A stretch of DNA of 64,000 nucleotides. Source: AC-32 sp963716865 (GTDB lineage: Bacteria; Actinomycetota; Thermoleophilia; Gaiellales; Gaiellaceae). The notes beneath the pieces are model-generated. The model had not been told where the DNA came from. It made no database searches and worked only from the letters and a program-made list of their open reading frames with translations. The stretch spans positions 186,001 through 250,000 of the forward strand of contig CAVQUF010000005.1 in the NCBI GenBank assembly GCA_963716865.1, given 5' to 3'. Below, piece after piece: positions 34,078 through 42,133 of the stretch (its first letter is position 1; every line of letters starts with the position of its first letter). The position numbers were made by a program, and so were the translations under genes.

Positions 34078-35256
34078 GTGAGATATGCGAGGCGGCTCGA
34101 CGCCGTCCCGCCGTACCTGTTCGCCGAGCTCGAGCGCAAGCTCGCGGAGAAGAGGCGCGACGGCGTCGACGTGATCAGCCTCGGGATCGGCGATCCCGAT
34201 CTCCCGACCCCCGAGCCGGTGATCGAGGCCCTCGCAGCGGGAGCCCGCGACCCGGGCACGCACCGGTACCCGACGAACCACGGCACCGATGAGTTCCGCG
34301 CTGCCGCGGCCGGCTTCTACCGCGACCGCTTCGGCGTCGCGCTCGATCCCGCGTCTGAGGTCGTTCCCGCGCTCGGTGGGAAGGAGGCGGTCGGACACGT
34401 CTGCCTCGCGCTGCTCGACCCGGGCGACGCGTGCCTCTCGCCGGACCCCGGCTACCCGCCCTACACCGCGGGCCCGCTGTTCTCCGGTGCGGAGGTCCAC
34501 TACCTGCCGCTCGAGGAGGAGAACGGCTTCCTCCCGGATCTCGGGTCGGTCCCGGCCGACGTCGCGGCGCGCGCGAACATCCTCTTCCTCAACTACCCGA
34601 ACAACCCGACGGGCGCCGTCGTCGAGCCGGGGTACTTCGAGCAGGCGGTCGCGTTCGCCCGCGCCAACGACCTGGTCGTCGTCCACGACAACGCGTACTC
34701 GGAGATCTGCTTCGACGGCTACGTAGCGCCGAGCTTCCTCGAGACTCCGGGCGCGAAGGAGGTCGGGATCGAGATCTTCTCGCTCTCGAAGGGCTGGAAC
34801 ATGACCGGCTGGCGCTCCGGGCTCGTCGCCGGCAACGCAGAGGTGGTCGAGCGCTACCGGCAGCTGAAGACCAACCTCGACTCGGGCATGTTCGAAGCGG
34901 TCCAGCGGGCGACGGGCGCCGCGCTGACCGAGGCGCGGGACTTCCCGCGCGAGATGTCCGAGGTCTACCGGCGCCGCCGCGACCTCGTGGTAGAGGCGCT
35001 CGCCGCGATCGGCCTGCGGGTCGAGCCGCCGAAGGCGACGCCGTACTTCTGGGTCCGCGTGCCGGAGGGGTACACCTCGGAGTCGTTCGCGGAGCTCGTG
35101 CTCGAGCAGGCTGCGGTCGTGGTCGCGCCCGGGCCGGCCTATGGCCCGAGCGGCGAGGGCTTCTTCCGCATCTCGCTGACGGTCCCGGACGATCGTCTCG
35201 AGGAGGCGATGCGGCGTATGGAGTCTTCCTTGCGAGCAGGCATAATCGACGGGTGA
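34078..35256 (+). CDS. dapL: LL-diaminopimelate aminotransferase (class I PLP fold)
   Basis: A 392-aa aminotransferase. GTG 34078 has GGGAGG about 8 bases upstream and matches the family start (RYARRLDAVPPYLFAELERK). Motifs are ISLGIGDPDLPTP, YPTNHGTDEFR, PGYPPY, NYPNNPTGA, and the PLP lysine in SLSKGWNMTGWRSG. It resembles the DapL branch that makes LL-DAP directly from tetrahydrodipicolinate. With dapA, dapB and dapF in the window, a direct DAP pathway is likely, but a more general aminotransferase cannot be excluded. The stop overlaps hflX (GTGA). Confidence 0.85.
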   Translation: MRYARRLDAVPPYLFAELERKLAEKRRDGVDVISLGIGDPDLPTPEPVIEALAAGARDPGTHRYPTNHGTDEFRAAAAGFYRDRFGVALDPASEVVPALGGKEAVGHVCLALLDPGDACLSPDPGYPPYTAGPLFSGAEVHYLPLEEENGFLPDLGSVPADVAARANILFLNYPNNPTGAVVEPGYFEQAVAFARANDLVVVHDNAYSEICFDGYVAPSFLETPGAKEVGIEIFSLSKGWNMTGWRSGLVAGNAEVVERYRQLKTNLDSGMFEAVQRATGAALTEARDFPREMSEVYRRRRDLVVEALAAIGLRVEPPKATPYFWVRVPEGYTSESFAELVLEQAAVVVAPGPAYGPSGEGFFRISLTVPDDRLEEAMRRMESSLRAGIIDG

Positions 35257-36563
35257 CGGCACACCAGCCCGATCCTTCGCCGGGCGCCGAGCCCGAGCGC
35301 GGGTTCATCCTCGCCGTCCTGGCCCAGGGCGTCGCGCCGGACGAGGAGCTGGCCGAGCTGGAGGAGCTCGCGCGCACCGCCGGCGTCAAGCCGGCCGGGG
35401 CGCTCGTGCAGCACCGGGCCCGACCTGACCCGCGCTCGTACGTCGGCAAGGGCAAGCTCGCGGAGCTGAAGGCCGCGTACCCCGAGTCGGCCGCCGACGT
35501 GCTGCTCGTCGACGACGAGCTGTCTCCGGTGCAGCAGCGCCTGCTCGAGGACCAGCTGCAGGCGCGGGTCGTTGACCGCACGCAGCTGATCCTCGACATC
35601 TTCGCGCAGCACGCCGTGAGCGCCGAGGGCAAGCTCCAGGTCGAGCTCGCGCAGCTCGAGTACAACCTCCCGCGGATGCGCGGCCTCTGGCAGCATCTCG
35701 AGCGGCTGGGGGGCGGAGTCGGGACGCGCGGCCCCGGGGAGACGCAGCTCGAGACGGACCGTCGGCTCGCCCGCCGCCGCGTCTCGCTCCTGAAGCGGCG
35801 TCTGCGCGACCTCGGGCGCCAGCGCGCGACTCGCAGGAAGTCGAGGCGGCGCTCCGAGACGCCCACGATCGCGCTCGCCGGGTACACGAACGTCGGCAAG
35901 TCGACGCTGTTGAATGCGCTCACCGGCGCGGGCGTCTCGGTGAACGACAGCCTGTTCGAGACCCTCGACCCGACGACGCGGAGCTTCGACGTGAACGGCC
36001 GCCGCTACCTCGTGACCGACACGGTCGGCTTCATCCGGCGCCTGCCGCACCAGTTGGTCGAAGGCTTCGCGGCGACGCTCGAGGAGACCCTCGTCGCGGA
36101 CGTCGTGCTCCACGTCGCCGACGCCTCTGTCCCCGAGGAGCGCCTCGACCAGATGCTCGACGCCGTCGTGCGCGTGCTGGACGAGATCGGGGCCGGCGAG
36201 CTCCCGGTCGAGCTCGTCCTGAACAAGATCGACAGGGCCGACGCCCTCGGGCGCCGCCGGCTCGCGAACCGCTTTCCCGACGCGCTGCAGGTCTCGGCAC
36301 GGACCGGGGAGGGGCTGGACGAGCTGCGTGCCAGGGTCGCCGAGCGCTTCGCAGAGCGGTTCGAGCCCGTTCGGCTGCTGATCCCGTACGCCGACGGCGC
36401 CCGCCTGGCCGAGCTCTACGCGCTCGGCGCCCCGGTGGACGAGCGGGCGGACCGGCCGGACGGGGTCTTCATCCGCGCGCGCCTGCCGCGCAGCGAGGTG
36501 CGGCGCTTCGCCCCCTACCTGATCGCCGAGCCGCGGCAGGCATCCGCGCGCTCACGCGCGTGA
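35253..36563 (+). CDS. hflX: Ribosome-associated GTPase HflX
   Basis: A 436-aa GTPase that splits and rescues stalled ribosomes. The N-terminal domain has HRARPDPRSYVGKGKLAEL and the Gly-rich GGGVGTRGPGETQLETDRR. The G domain has G1 GYTNVGKST, G3 DTVGFIRRLPHQLVEGF and G4 NKID, and a short C-terminal domain follows. The GTG start overlaps the dapL stop and the stop overlaps dut. The family often lies near miaA and dapF, as here. Confidence 0.95.
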   Translation: MTAHQPDPSPGAEPERGFILAVLAQGVAPDEELAELEELARTAGVKPAGALVQHRARPDPRSYVGKGKLAELKAAYPESAADVLLVDDELSPVQQRLLEDQLQARVVDRTQLILDIFAQHAVSAEGKLQVELAQLEYNLPRMRGLWQHLERLGGGVGTRGPGETQLETDRRLARRRVSLLKRRLRDLGRQRATRRKSRRRSETPTIALAGYTNVGKSTLLNALTGAGVSVNDSLFETLDPTTRSFDVNGRRYLVTDTVGFIRRLPHQLVEGFAATLEETLVADVVLHVADASVPEERLDQMLDAVVRVLDEIGAGELPVELVLNKIDRADALGRRRLANRFPDALQVSARTGEGLDELRARVAERFAERFEPVRLLIPYADGARLAELYALGAPVDERADRPDGVFIRARLPRSEVRRFAPYLIAEPRQASARSRA

Positions 36564-37006
36564 TCGAGCTCCCGATCCGGCGCCTGCGCGAGGACGCGGT
36601 CCTGCCGCAGCGGGCGTATGCGGGCGACGCGGGGATCGATCTCTCCGCCTGCGACCGCCACGAGCTGGCTCCCGGGGACCGGGCCGTCGTCGCCACGGGG
36701 CTCGCCGTCGCGATCCCGGAAGGGTTCGCCGGGTTCGTCCAGCCGCGGTCGGGGCTGGCGGCGCGCCACGGGCTCTCGGTCGTGAACGCGCCCGGCCTGA
36801 TCGACTCGGGCTACCGCGGCGAGATCCGCGTCGTCCTCCTCAACACCGACCGGAGCGAGCCGTTCGTGGTCGAGCCGGGCATGCGGATCGCCCAGCTCGT
36901 AGTCCTGCCGGTTCCGGAGCTCGAGCTCGCCGAGGTGGACGAGCTGCCCGAGAGCGAGCGCGGCGTCCGCGGCTTCGGCTCCTCAAGCCGTACGGGTCAA
37001 CCGTGA
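36560..37006 (+). CDS. dut: Deoxyuridine 5'-triphosphate nucleotidohydrolase
   Basis: A 148-aa trimeric-type dUTPase that hydrolyses dUTP to dUMP. The conserved motifs are in order: AGDAGIDLSA, PRSGLAARHG, NAPGLIDSGYRGEI, MRIAQLV and the C-terminal glycine-rich RGVRGFGSS that closes over the active site. The GTG start overlaps the hflX stop. A hairpin repeat follows. Confidence 0.95.
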   Translation: MIELPIRRLREDAVLPQRAYAGDAGIDLSACDRHELAPGDRAVVATGLAVAIPEGFAGFVQPRSGLAARHGLSVVNAPGLIDSGYRGEIRVVLLNTDRSEPFVVEPGMRIAQLVVLPVPELELAEVDELPESERGVRGFGSSSRTGQP

Positions 37007-37030
37007 ACCGATCGACCGTTCAGTTCAGAC

Positions 37031-37082
37031 GCGCGTCCGGGCGAAGCCCGCACGCGCTGAGGACGGCGCCGCAAGCGGCGCC
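37031..37082. repeat. Bipartite hairpin repeat with covarying stems
   Basis: The first hairpin is GCGCGT..GGGC-gaa-GCCC..ACGCGC, followed by CTGAGG and a second hairpin GGCGCCGC-AA-GCGGCGCC. Relative to the 12601 copies the second stem has a T-to-C change matched by A-to-G on the other arm. It lies between dut and the Nudix gene, both read rightward. Confidence 0.75.
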
Positions 37083-37094
37083 TTCGCGCGCCTG

Positions 37095-37550
37095 ATGGCC
37101 GAGCCGAGGATCCGCGTCTCTGCGATCCTGCTCTGGCAGGGGAGCCTGCTGCTCTGCAGGCACGAGAAGCGCGGCCGCGAGTACTGGCTGCTCCCCGGCG
37201 GCGGCGTCAACTCCGGCGAGAGCCTCGTCGACGCGCTTCACCGCGAGCTGGCCGAGGAGCTCGGAATCGACGACGGCCCGCCCGTCGAGGGCCCTGTCGC
37301 GATCGTGGACTCGATCGCTCCGGTCCGCTCGTTCGCGGCCAAGCACGTCGTCCACATCATCTTCGCGGGAGACCTCGGCCAGCGCTCACTGGAGGCCGTC
37401 ACCTCGAGCGACGCGGCCGTGCGGGGCCATCGGCTGTTCGCCCCCGAGGAGCTGGACGAGGTCGTCCTGCACCCCCCGATCCAGCGTTTCCTGCAGCGCT
37501 GGACGTCCGGGGACCCGGCGGTGTACCTGGGCGCCCTCTGGGCCCCTTGA
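37095..37550 (+). CDS. Nudix hydrolase
   Basis: A 151-aa protein with a full Nudix box, GGGVNSGESLVDALHRELAEELG, near residues 35-57, and no other domain. The substrate is not predictable; candidates include oxidised nucleotides or nucleotide sugars. It follows dut across a hairpin repeat and ends just before a large hairpin. It converges with gatD on the other strand. Confidence 0.88.
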   Translation: MAEPRIRVSAILLWQGSLLLCRHEKRGREYWLLPGGGVNSGESLVDALHRELAEELGIDDGPPVEGPVAIVDSIAPVRSFAAKHVVHIIFAGDLGQRSLEAVTSSDAAVRGHRLFAPEELDEVVLHPPIQRFLQRWTSGDPAVYLGALWAP

Positions 37551-37551
37551 G

Positions 37552-37596
37552 CCCTCGCAAGTCCGCCCGCTTCGCGGGCATTACGACTTGCGAGGG
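37552..37596. terminator. Long hairpin between convergent genes
   Basis: Arms CCCTCGCAAGT and ACTTGCGAGGG (11 bp, perfect) enclose a second stem CCCGC-ttc-GCGGG. It lies directly after the Nudix stop and before the end of gatD on the other strand, so it may end transcription from either side. No long U-tract is present. Confidence 0.65.
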
Positions 37597-37659
37597 ATGA
37601 GCGCTACCGGAAAGCGGCTGCGCTGAGCGGCAGTGCTCAAGTAACAGACTGTTACTAAG

Positions 37660-38409
37660 TCAGTAACGGCCGCCGCGCGTCCGAGCCCTCTCGGATGAGA
37701 CCGCGTGCGCTTGTGCTTCGAGGTCGTCCGGAAGCGGGTCGAGTTCGCGCATCTCGCCCGTCCGGTGGGCGAGGGCCTGGGCGAGCAGCCAGTCGGCCAG
37801 CCACGGGTTGCGGGGGAGGAGGGGGCCGTGCAGGTAGGTCCCGACGACGCGACCGGCATGGCACCCCTCGAAGCCGCTCTCGCCGTCGTTCCCGAAGCCC
37901 GCGAGGACCCGTCCTAGCGGCCGCGCGCCCTCGTCCAGGTACGTACGACCGGCATGGTTCTCGAAGCCGGCGAGCGTCCGGCGCTCTCCGGGCTCGAGCT
38001 CGCACTCCAGCAGCACGTCCCCGATCATCCGCCGTTCTCCGGCGATCGTGTGGAGCGGGAGGAGGCCGACGCCGGGTAGCTCGTTGCCGCTCCGGTCGCG
38101 GTAGAAGCGTCCGAGCAGCTGGTAGCCGCCGCACACGGCCAGGAACGCCGCACCTCCCGCAACGGCAGCGCGCAGCGCCTCCCCGTGCGCCGAGAGCGCC
38201 GGGACGATCAGCTCCTGCTCGCGATCCTGGCCGCCGCCCATGTAGTAGAGGTCGTGCTCGCCAGGCCTGAGCTCGTCCGAAACTCCGAGCGCCCGCACCT
38301 CGAGCTCGTGCCCGCGCCAGGCCGCTCTCCGCGTCAGAACCGCCATGTTGCCACGGTCGGCGTAGATGTTCAGGTAGTCGGGAAACAGGTGCCCGACGAC
38401 GATCCTCAC
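37660..38409 (-). CDS. gatD: Lipid II isoglutaminyl synthase, glutaminase subunit
   Basis: A 249-aa class I amidotransferase of the CobB/CobQ type. The nucleophile cysteine is in FLAVCGGYQLLGRFY and the catalytic His near the C-terminus is in GTYLHGPLLPRNP. It supplies ammonia to MurT, which amidates the D-glutamate of lipid II to D-isoglutamine. GTG 38409 overlaps the murT stop (GTGA), as expected for a two-subunit enzyme. The frame is open upstream, but that region is the murT gene. Confidence 0.92.
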   Translation of the reverse strand: MRIVVGHLFPDYLNIYADRGNMAVLTRRAAWRGHELEVRALGVSDELRPGEHDLYYMGGGQDREQELIVPALSAHGEALRAAVAGGAAFLAVCGGYQLLGRFYRDRSGNELPGVGLLPLHTIAGERRMIGDVLLECELEPGERRTLAGFENHAGRTYLDEGARPLGRVLAGFGNDGESGFEGCHAGRVVGTYLHGPLLPRNPWLADWLLAQALAHRTGEMRELDPLPDDLEAQAHAVSSERARTRGGRY

Positions 38410-39785
38410 GCGGCCGCCTCCTCCCAGTAGGGCCGCGCGAACCCGCGGCGGGCGACGAGATCCCGCAGGGCGAGCATCGCCGTGTAGGTGGGGAGCGCCA
38501 CGAGCTCCGAGCCCGGCGGGGTCAGCTCCAGCGCACGGTCGAGGGCCTCCTCCAGCGACGTTCTCACGTCGATCGACGCCTCCGGCAGGCCCGCGTACTT
38601 GAAGCGCAGGGCCAGCTCGTCCGCGCGTCCGCCCGTCGCGACGAGCCGCTCCAGCCCTCCGAGGAGCGGCTCGAAGTCCACGTCCCAGATCCAGGAGACA
38701 TCGCGGCCGTCCGCGATCTCGTCGTTGAGCGCGACCAGCAGCACGTTCGGGGCCCCGCCGGCCACGAGCGTGCGCACGACCTCGTTCGCACCGGCCGGGT
38801 TCTTGATCAGGAGCACGAGCAGGGTGCGATCGCCGAGAGGGATCCGCTCGAAGCGGCCGAACGCCGCAGAAAAACCCTGCAAACCGCGCACAATCTGGTC
38901 GAGCTCGATCCCGAGCGCACGCGCGAGCGCCCCGGCCGCAAGGGCGTTGTAGACGTTGTAGAGGCCGGGGATCGCCAGCTCGACGGGGCGCGACCCCTCG
39001 GGCGTGACCAGCTCGAACGAGACGCTCTCGAGTCCGCTGAGCTCGATTCCCCGCGCGACGACGTCGAGCGGGGGCCGGGCGTGCCCGCAGGAGGGACAGC
39101 GGTAGTCGCCGAGGTGCCCGATGTACGCCGCGGCGTAGGCGTACGGCGTCCCGCAGCGGACGCACCACTTGGAGTCAGCCGCGTGCTGGAGCTCGCTCGA
39201 GGCGTGGCGCGGGTCGTCGAGCCCGAAGACCGCCGCCCCGGCGCGCCCGCGCGCGAGGTCGCCGACCTGCGGATCGTCGCCGTTCACCACGAGCGCCGCG
39301 CCGGCCGGAAGCTCCGAGACGCACGCGCGCCAGCTCCCGGCGAGCAGCTCGAGCTCGCCGTAGCGGTCGAGCTGGTCGCGGAACAGGTTGCCCAGGCACA
39401 CGGCCCGCGGCCGGAGCCTCCGGGCCACCTCGGGCAGCGCCCCCTCGTCCACCTCGAACAGTCCGAGCTCCGCGTCCTGCGCGGCAAGCATGGCCGACGC
39501 GACCCCCGAGACGAGGTTGGCGCCCGAGCCGTTGTGCGCGAGCCGGAACGACGGCGCGAGGATCCGGGCAGCCATCGCGGACGTCGTGGTCTTGCCGTTC
39601 GTGGCCGAGACGAGCGCCGTTCCGTCCGGCAAGCGCGCCGCGAGCCGGTCGACGGCCCCGGGATCCAGCTTCCAGAGCAGCTTTCCGGGCACCGTGGTGC
39701 CGCCCCCGGCGCCGGCCAGCCGCGAGAGCGACGCCGCGGCGCGGGCGAGCCGGATCTCGGCGGAAAGCGGCAGGCGCACACCCAT
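38406..39785 (-). CDS. murT: Lipid II isoglutaminyl synthase, Mur-ligase-like subunit
   Basis: A 459-aa protein. The start is ATG 39785 (MGVRLPLSAE); the frame stays open upstream over the divergent protease region. The ATP loop is VSATNGKTTTSAM. A Cys4 zinc ribbon (CVRCGTPY...YRCPSCGH) is inserted near residues 205-235, as in MurT, and a C-terminal DUF1727 domain follows with IKNPAGANEVVR. With GatD it amidates lipid II, which affects cross-linking and lysozyme resistance in known cases. Confidence 0.94.
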   Translation of the reverse strand: MGVRLPLSAEIRLARAAASLSRLAGAGGGTTVPGKLLWKLDPGAVDRLAARLPDGTALVSATNGKTTTSAMAARILAPSFRLAHNGSGANLVSGVASAMLAAQDAELGLFEVDEGALPEVARRLRPRAVCLGNLFRDQLDRYGELELLAGSWRACVSELPAGAALVVNGDDPQVGDLARGRAGAAVFGLDDPRHASSELQHAADSKWCVRCGTPYAYAAAYIGHLGDYRCPSCGHARPPLDVVARGIELSGLESVSFELVTPEGSRPVELAIPGLYNVYNALAAGALARALGIELDQIVRGLQGFSAAFGRFERIPLGDRTLLVLLIKNPAGANEVVRTLVAGGAPNVLLVALNDEIADGRDVSWIWDVDFEPLLGGLERLVATGGRADELALRFKYAGLPEASIDVRTSLEEALDRALELTPPGSELVALPTYTAMLALRDLVARRGFARPYWEEAAA

Positions 39786-39793
39786 CGCGGGAG

Positions 39794-39821
39794 ACGCTAC
39801 CGCGCCGCGAGGTCCTGTCAC
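39794..39821 (-). promoter_or_regulatory. Candidate promoter of murT-gatD
   Basis: On the minus strand GTGACA (one mismatch to TTGACA), 16 bases, then TAGCGT. The -10 ends 8 bases before the murT ATG, so the transcript would have almost no leader. Confidence 0.55.
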
Positions 39822-39857
39822 CCATTCGAGGGAACTTTCACCCGCTCTCACCCGGCC

Positions 39858-39892
39858 GGGGGATGTAGCCACACCCCGCTGGCACATAGGTT
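39858..39892 (+). promoter_or_regulatory. Candidate promoter of the subtilase gene, shared GGGGGATGT motif
   Basis: GGGGGATGT at 39858 and TAGGTT at 39887. The same 9-mer followed by TAGCTT at nearly the same distance lies before the GGDEF/HD-GYP gene (41953-41986), so both may use the same sigma factor or activator. The leader here is about 85 bases, with AAGGAGA before the GTG. Confidence 0.4.
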
Positions 39893-39981
39893 CCGCGAGG
39901 TTTTCCGACAGCAGCGGGACGAGGGCGCTGCGAGTGAACTGAAATGCGGCCCGCGCTCCGGCGCGGAAAGGAGAACGGAAG

Positions 39982-41838
39982 GTGCGGACGAACGGCGGGA
40001 AGCGAGGAGAACAGCGGTCTAGCGCGCTGTGGGGCACGGGTAACCGCGGCGGCGAAACTCGTTCGAACGTGCTTTGGGGCAAGGGCGGCCGCGGGTTCGT
40101 GACCGCACTTGTGGCGATGCTGGTAATCGCCGTTCCGTTCGCCTCGAGCGCAGGGCAGGGCAAGAAGCGCGTCGTCTTGATGTCGCCGAAGCGCACCTGG
40201 GTCTCGCCCGGGCTGCTGCGTGGCGCCAAGCGCCACCCGGACAGGTACGTGCGGGTGATCATCCAGAGCACCAACGACAACATGTCGTCGGCGGTCGGTG
40301 CCTTCAGGCACGTCGACCACCTCGACGGAGTGACCGATCGCGAAGGCCTCAAGCGCAGGCTCAGCCTCGTTGACGGCGTTGCGGTCAAGGTGCGGGCGAG
40401 CAAGCTCCTGAAGCTCATGAAGCAGCCGAACCTGATCGTCACCCCCGACGTCGAGGTGAAGGTGAGCGCGTACAACTCGAAGCAGCTCTGGCCCTTCGAG
40501 TCGGGTGCGTCGCGTACCTGGAACGGGTACGAGGCTCTCGCGCCCTCGAGCGTGCCGACGATCGCCGTCGTGGACTCGGGCGTCCAGCCCGGCCGCGCGG
40601 ACTTCGGCTCGCGCGTGCTTGCCAACGTCAACCTGACGAGCCTGCCGAACAACTCGCCCGGCGACGGCCGTGGGCACGGAACGTTCGTGGCCGGCATCGC
40701 CGCCGGCGCGGGCGACGGTTACGCGGGCACGACGCCCCAGGCGAACCTCGTCTCGCTCGACGTCATGGACGACAGCGGCGTCGCGCGGACGAGCGACGTG
40801 ATCGCGGCCTGCCAGTGGATTCTGGCCAACAAGGATCGCTACAACATCCGCGTCGCGAACTTCTCGCTCCACTCGGCGATGCGGAGCAACTTCTTCCACG
40901 ACCCGCTCGACCGGGCCGTCGAGAAGCTGTGGTTCAGCGGTGTCGTGGTCGTCGCGGCAGCCGGGAACTACGGCACGGGGAACACTCCCAGCGGCGTTCC
41001 GTTTGCCCCTGGAAACGACCCCTTCGTGATCACCGTCGGAGCAGCCGACCTCAACGGCACGCTCTCCCGCACCGACGACACGGCCGCTCCCTGGTCGGCG
41101 TGGGGGCGGACCCTGGACGGCTTCATGAAGCCCGACCTCGCCGCGCCCGGCCGCTACATGGTCGGCCCGGTGCCCGGCAACTCGACGCTCGCAACCGAGC
41201 GCTCGGACAAGATGGTCGCGCCCGGCTACATCCAGCTCTCGGGCACGTCGTTCGCGGCTCCGGTCGTCTCCGGTGCGGCGGCGCAGATTCTCGCCAAGCA
41301 TCCGACGTACACGCCCGACCAGGTCAAGGGCGCCCTGATGGTCTCCTCGACGCCGCTCCCGGCTGCGACTCCGGGCTCCGTGGGCGTCGGCGAGGTGCAG
41401 GTGAGCAAGGCCTGGCGCACCTACCGGCCGCCCAACCCGAACAAGGGCCTGGATGCGTTCGTCAAGCCTGTCCCGGGCGACACCGTGCCGGCTTTCGACG
41501 CGGTCAGCTGGGTCGACGCCGCCTCGAGCGACGTCTCCTGGGACGACGTCTCATGGGACGACGTCTCATGGGACGACGCCGCATGGAGCGTCGTCTCGTG
41601 GGCCGACGTGTCCTGGGCAGATGTCTCCTGGGCCGACGTGTCCTGGGCGGATGTCTCGTGGGCCGACGTCTCCTGGGCGGACACCTCGTACGAGGACGCG
41701 GCCGAGGGAGACACGAGCGCCGCGCCGAGCGCCTACGAGCTGAGCCCCTCCGAGGCCGATGCGCTGATGGCCGATGCAGATCTCGCGCCGGCTCCGACGG
41801 CGCTTCCCACGGACGTGCTTCCTTCGGATTCGGGCTGA
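39982..41838 (+). CDS. Secreted S8 (subtilisin-like) peptidase with Trp-rich pentapeptide repeat tail
   Basis: A 618-aa protein. The N-terminus carries two related motifs, SSALWGTGNRG and SNVLWGKGGRG, before a hydrophobic signal segment at about residues 42-57. A propeptide follows to about 170. The catalytic domain has Asp198 (VVDSGV), His232 (GHGTFVAG), the oxyanion-hole Asn in AAAGNYG and Ser423 (GTSFAAP). From about residue 508 the tail consists of five-residue repeats of the VSW(A/D)D type and ends acidic. The GTG has a good ribosome site. Substrates and the role of the tail are unknown. Confidence 0.92.
   Translation: MRTNGGKRGEQRSSALWGTGNRGGETRSNVLWGKGGRGFVTALVAMLVIAVPFASSAGQGKKRVVLMSPKRTWVSPGLLRGAKRHPDRYVRVIIQSTNDNMSSAVGAFRHVDHLDGVTDREGLKRRLSLVDGVAVKVRASKLLKLMKQPNLIVTPDVEVKVSAYNSKQLWPFESGASRTWNGYEALAPSSVPTIAVVDSGVQPGRADFGSRVLANVNLTSLPNNSPGDGRGHGTFVAGIAAGAGDGYAGTTPQANLVSLDVMDDSGVARTSDVIAACQWILANKDRYNIRVANFSLHSAMRSNFFHDPLDRAVEKLWFSGVVVVAAAGNYGTGNTPSGVPFAPGNDPFVITVGAADLNGTLSRTDDTAAPWSAWGRTLDGFMKPDLAAPGRYMVGPVPGNSTLATERSDKMVAPGYIQLSGTSFAAPVVSGAAAQILAKHPTYTPDQVKGALMVSSTPLPAATPGSVGVGEVQVSKAWRTYRPPNPNKGLDAFVKPVPGDTVPAFDAVSWVDAASSDVSWDDVSWDDVSWDDAAWSVVSWADVSWADVSWADVSWADVSWADVSWADTSYEDAAEGDTSAAPSAYELSPSEADALMADADLAPAPTALPTDVLPSDSG
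41503..41697 (+). repeat. Coding tandem repeat, 15-bp units (VSWDD / VSWAD)
   Basis: Within the subtilase tail: VSWVD, a diverged unit, three VSWDD, one AAWSV, six VSWAD and a final TSYED. Third-base differences between units (for example GAC/GAT and TCC/TCG) show that the amino-acid pattern is kept while the DNA drifts. Confidence 0.95.
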
Positions 41839-41889
41839 TCGACGGACGGGGTCGTCGGCGGCTCTCGGGCCTGCCAACGTGACACTCAC

Positions 41890-41917
41890 GAGGGGCCGGG
41901 CGCAATCCCGGCCCCTC
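41890..41917 (+). terminator. Strong hairpin downstream of the subtilase gene
   Basis: An 11-bp perfect stem GAGGGGCCGGG / CCCGGCCCCTC around a 6-base loop, 50 bases after the stop; the short TCGTTT that follows is only weakly U-rich. Confidence 0.8.
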
Positions 41918-41952
41918 ACTCGTTTGGGGGATTTCCCGGGCGTACCCAAAAA

Positions 41953-41986
41953 GGGGGATGTGACCCGCCCTCGCGCGGCTTAGCTT
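41953..41986 (+). promoter_or_regulatory. Candidate promoter of the GGDEF/HD-GYP gene
   Basis: GGGGGATGT (41953) and TAGCTT (41981) mirror the arrangement before the subtilase gene. The transcript would start near 41993 with a leader of about 140 bases, in which I see no recognisable riboswitch. Confidence 0.4.
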
Positions 41987-42133
41987 GCGGGAAGTGGTGA
42001 CAGAAACCGCGGCGCCTGCGGCGCCTCGATTGGAAGCTGAATTCGCGGCACCGCGGGACGCGGAGATAGGAGACGAGCGGCGGGCGATGTCTAGCGTTGA
42101 CCCAAGCCTGAGGCGGAAGGCGCACTGGGGTAC

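Noticed and set aside
37660..39168. A single 502-aa gatD gene starting far upstream
   Set aside because: The upstream part is the shadow of murT; the GTGA junction at 38406-38409 gives the expected GatD length.
38406..40697. A 763-aa MurT with a long N-terminal extension
   Set aside because: The extension lies antisense to the subtilase gene and has no family similarity; ATG 39785 gives a normal MurT behind a good promoter.
41993..42133. Possible c-di-GMP (GEMM) or c-di-AMP riboswitch in the leader of the GGDEF/HD-GYP gene
   Set aside because: A GGGACGCGGAG stretch recalls the GEMM core, but the upstream CACAGGGCAAACC-type half and the paired stems are absent, and no ydaO-type pattern fits.
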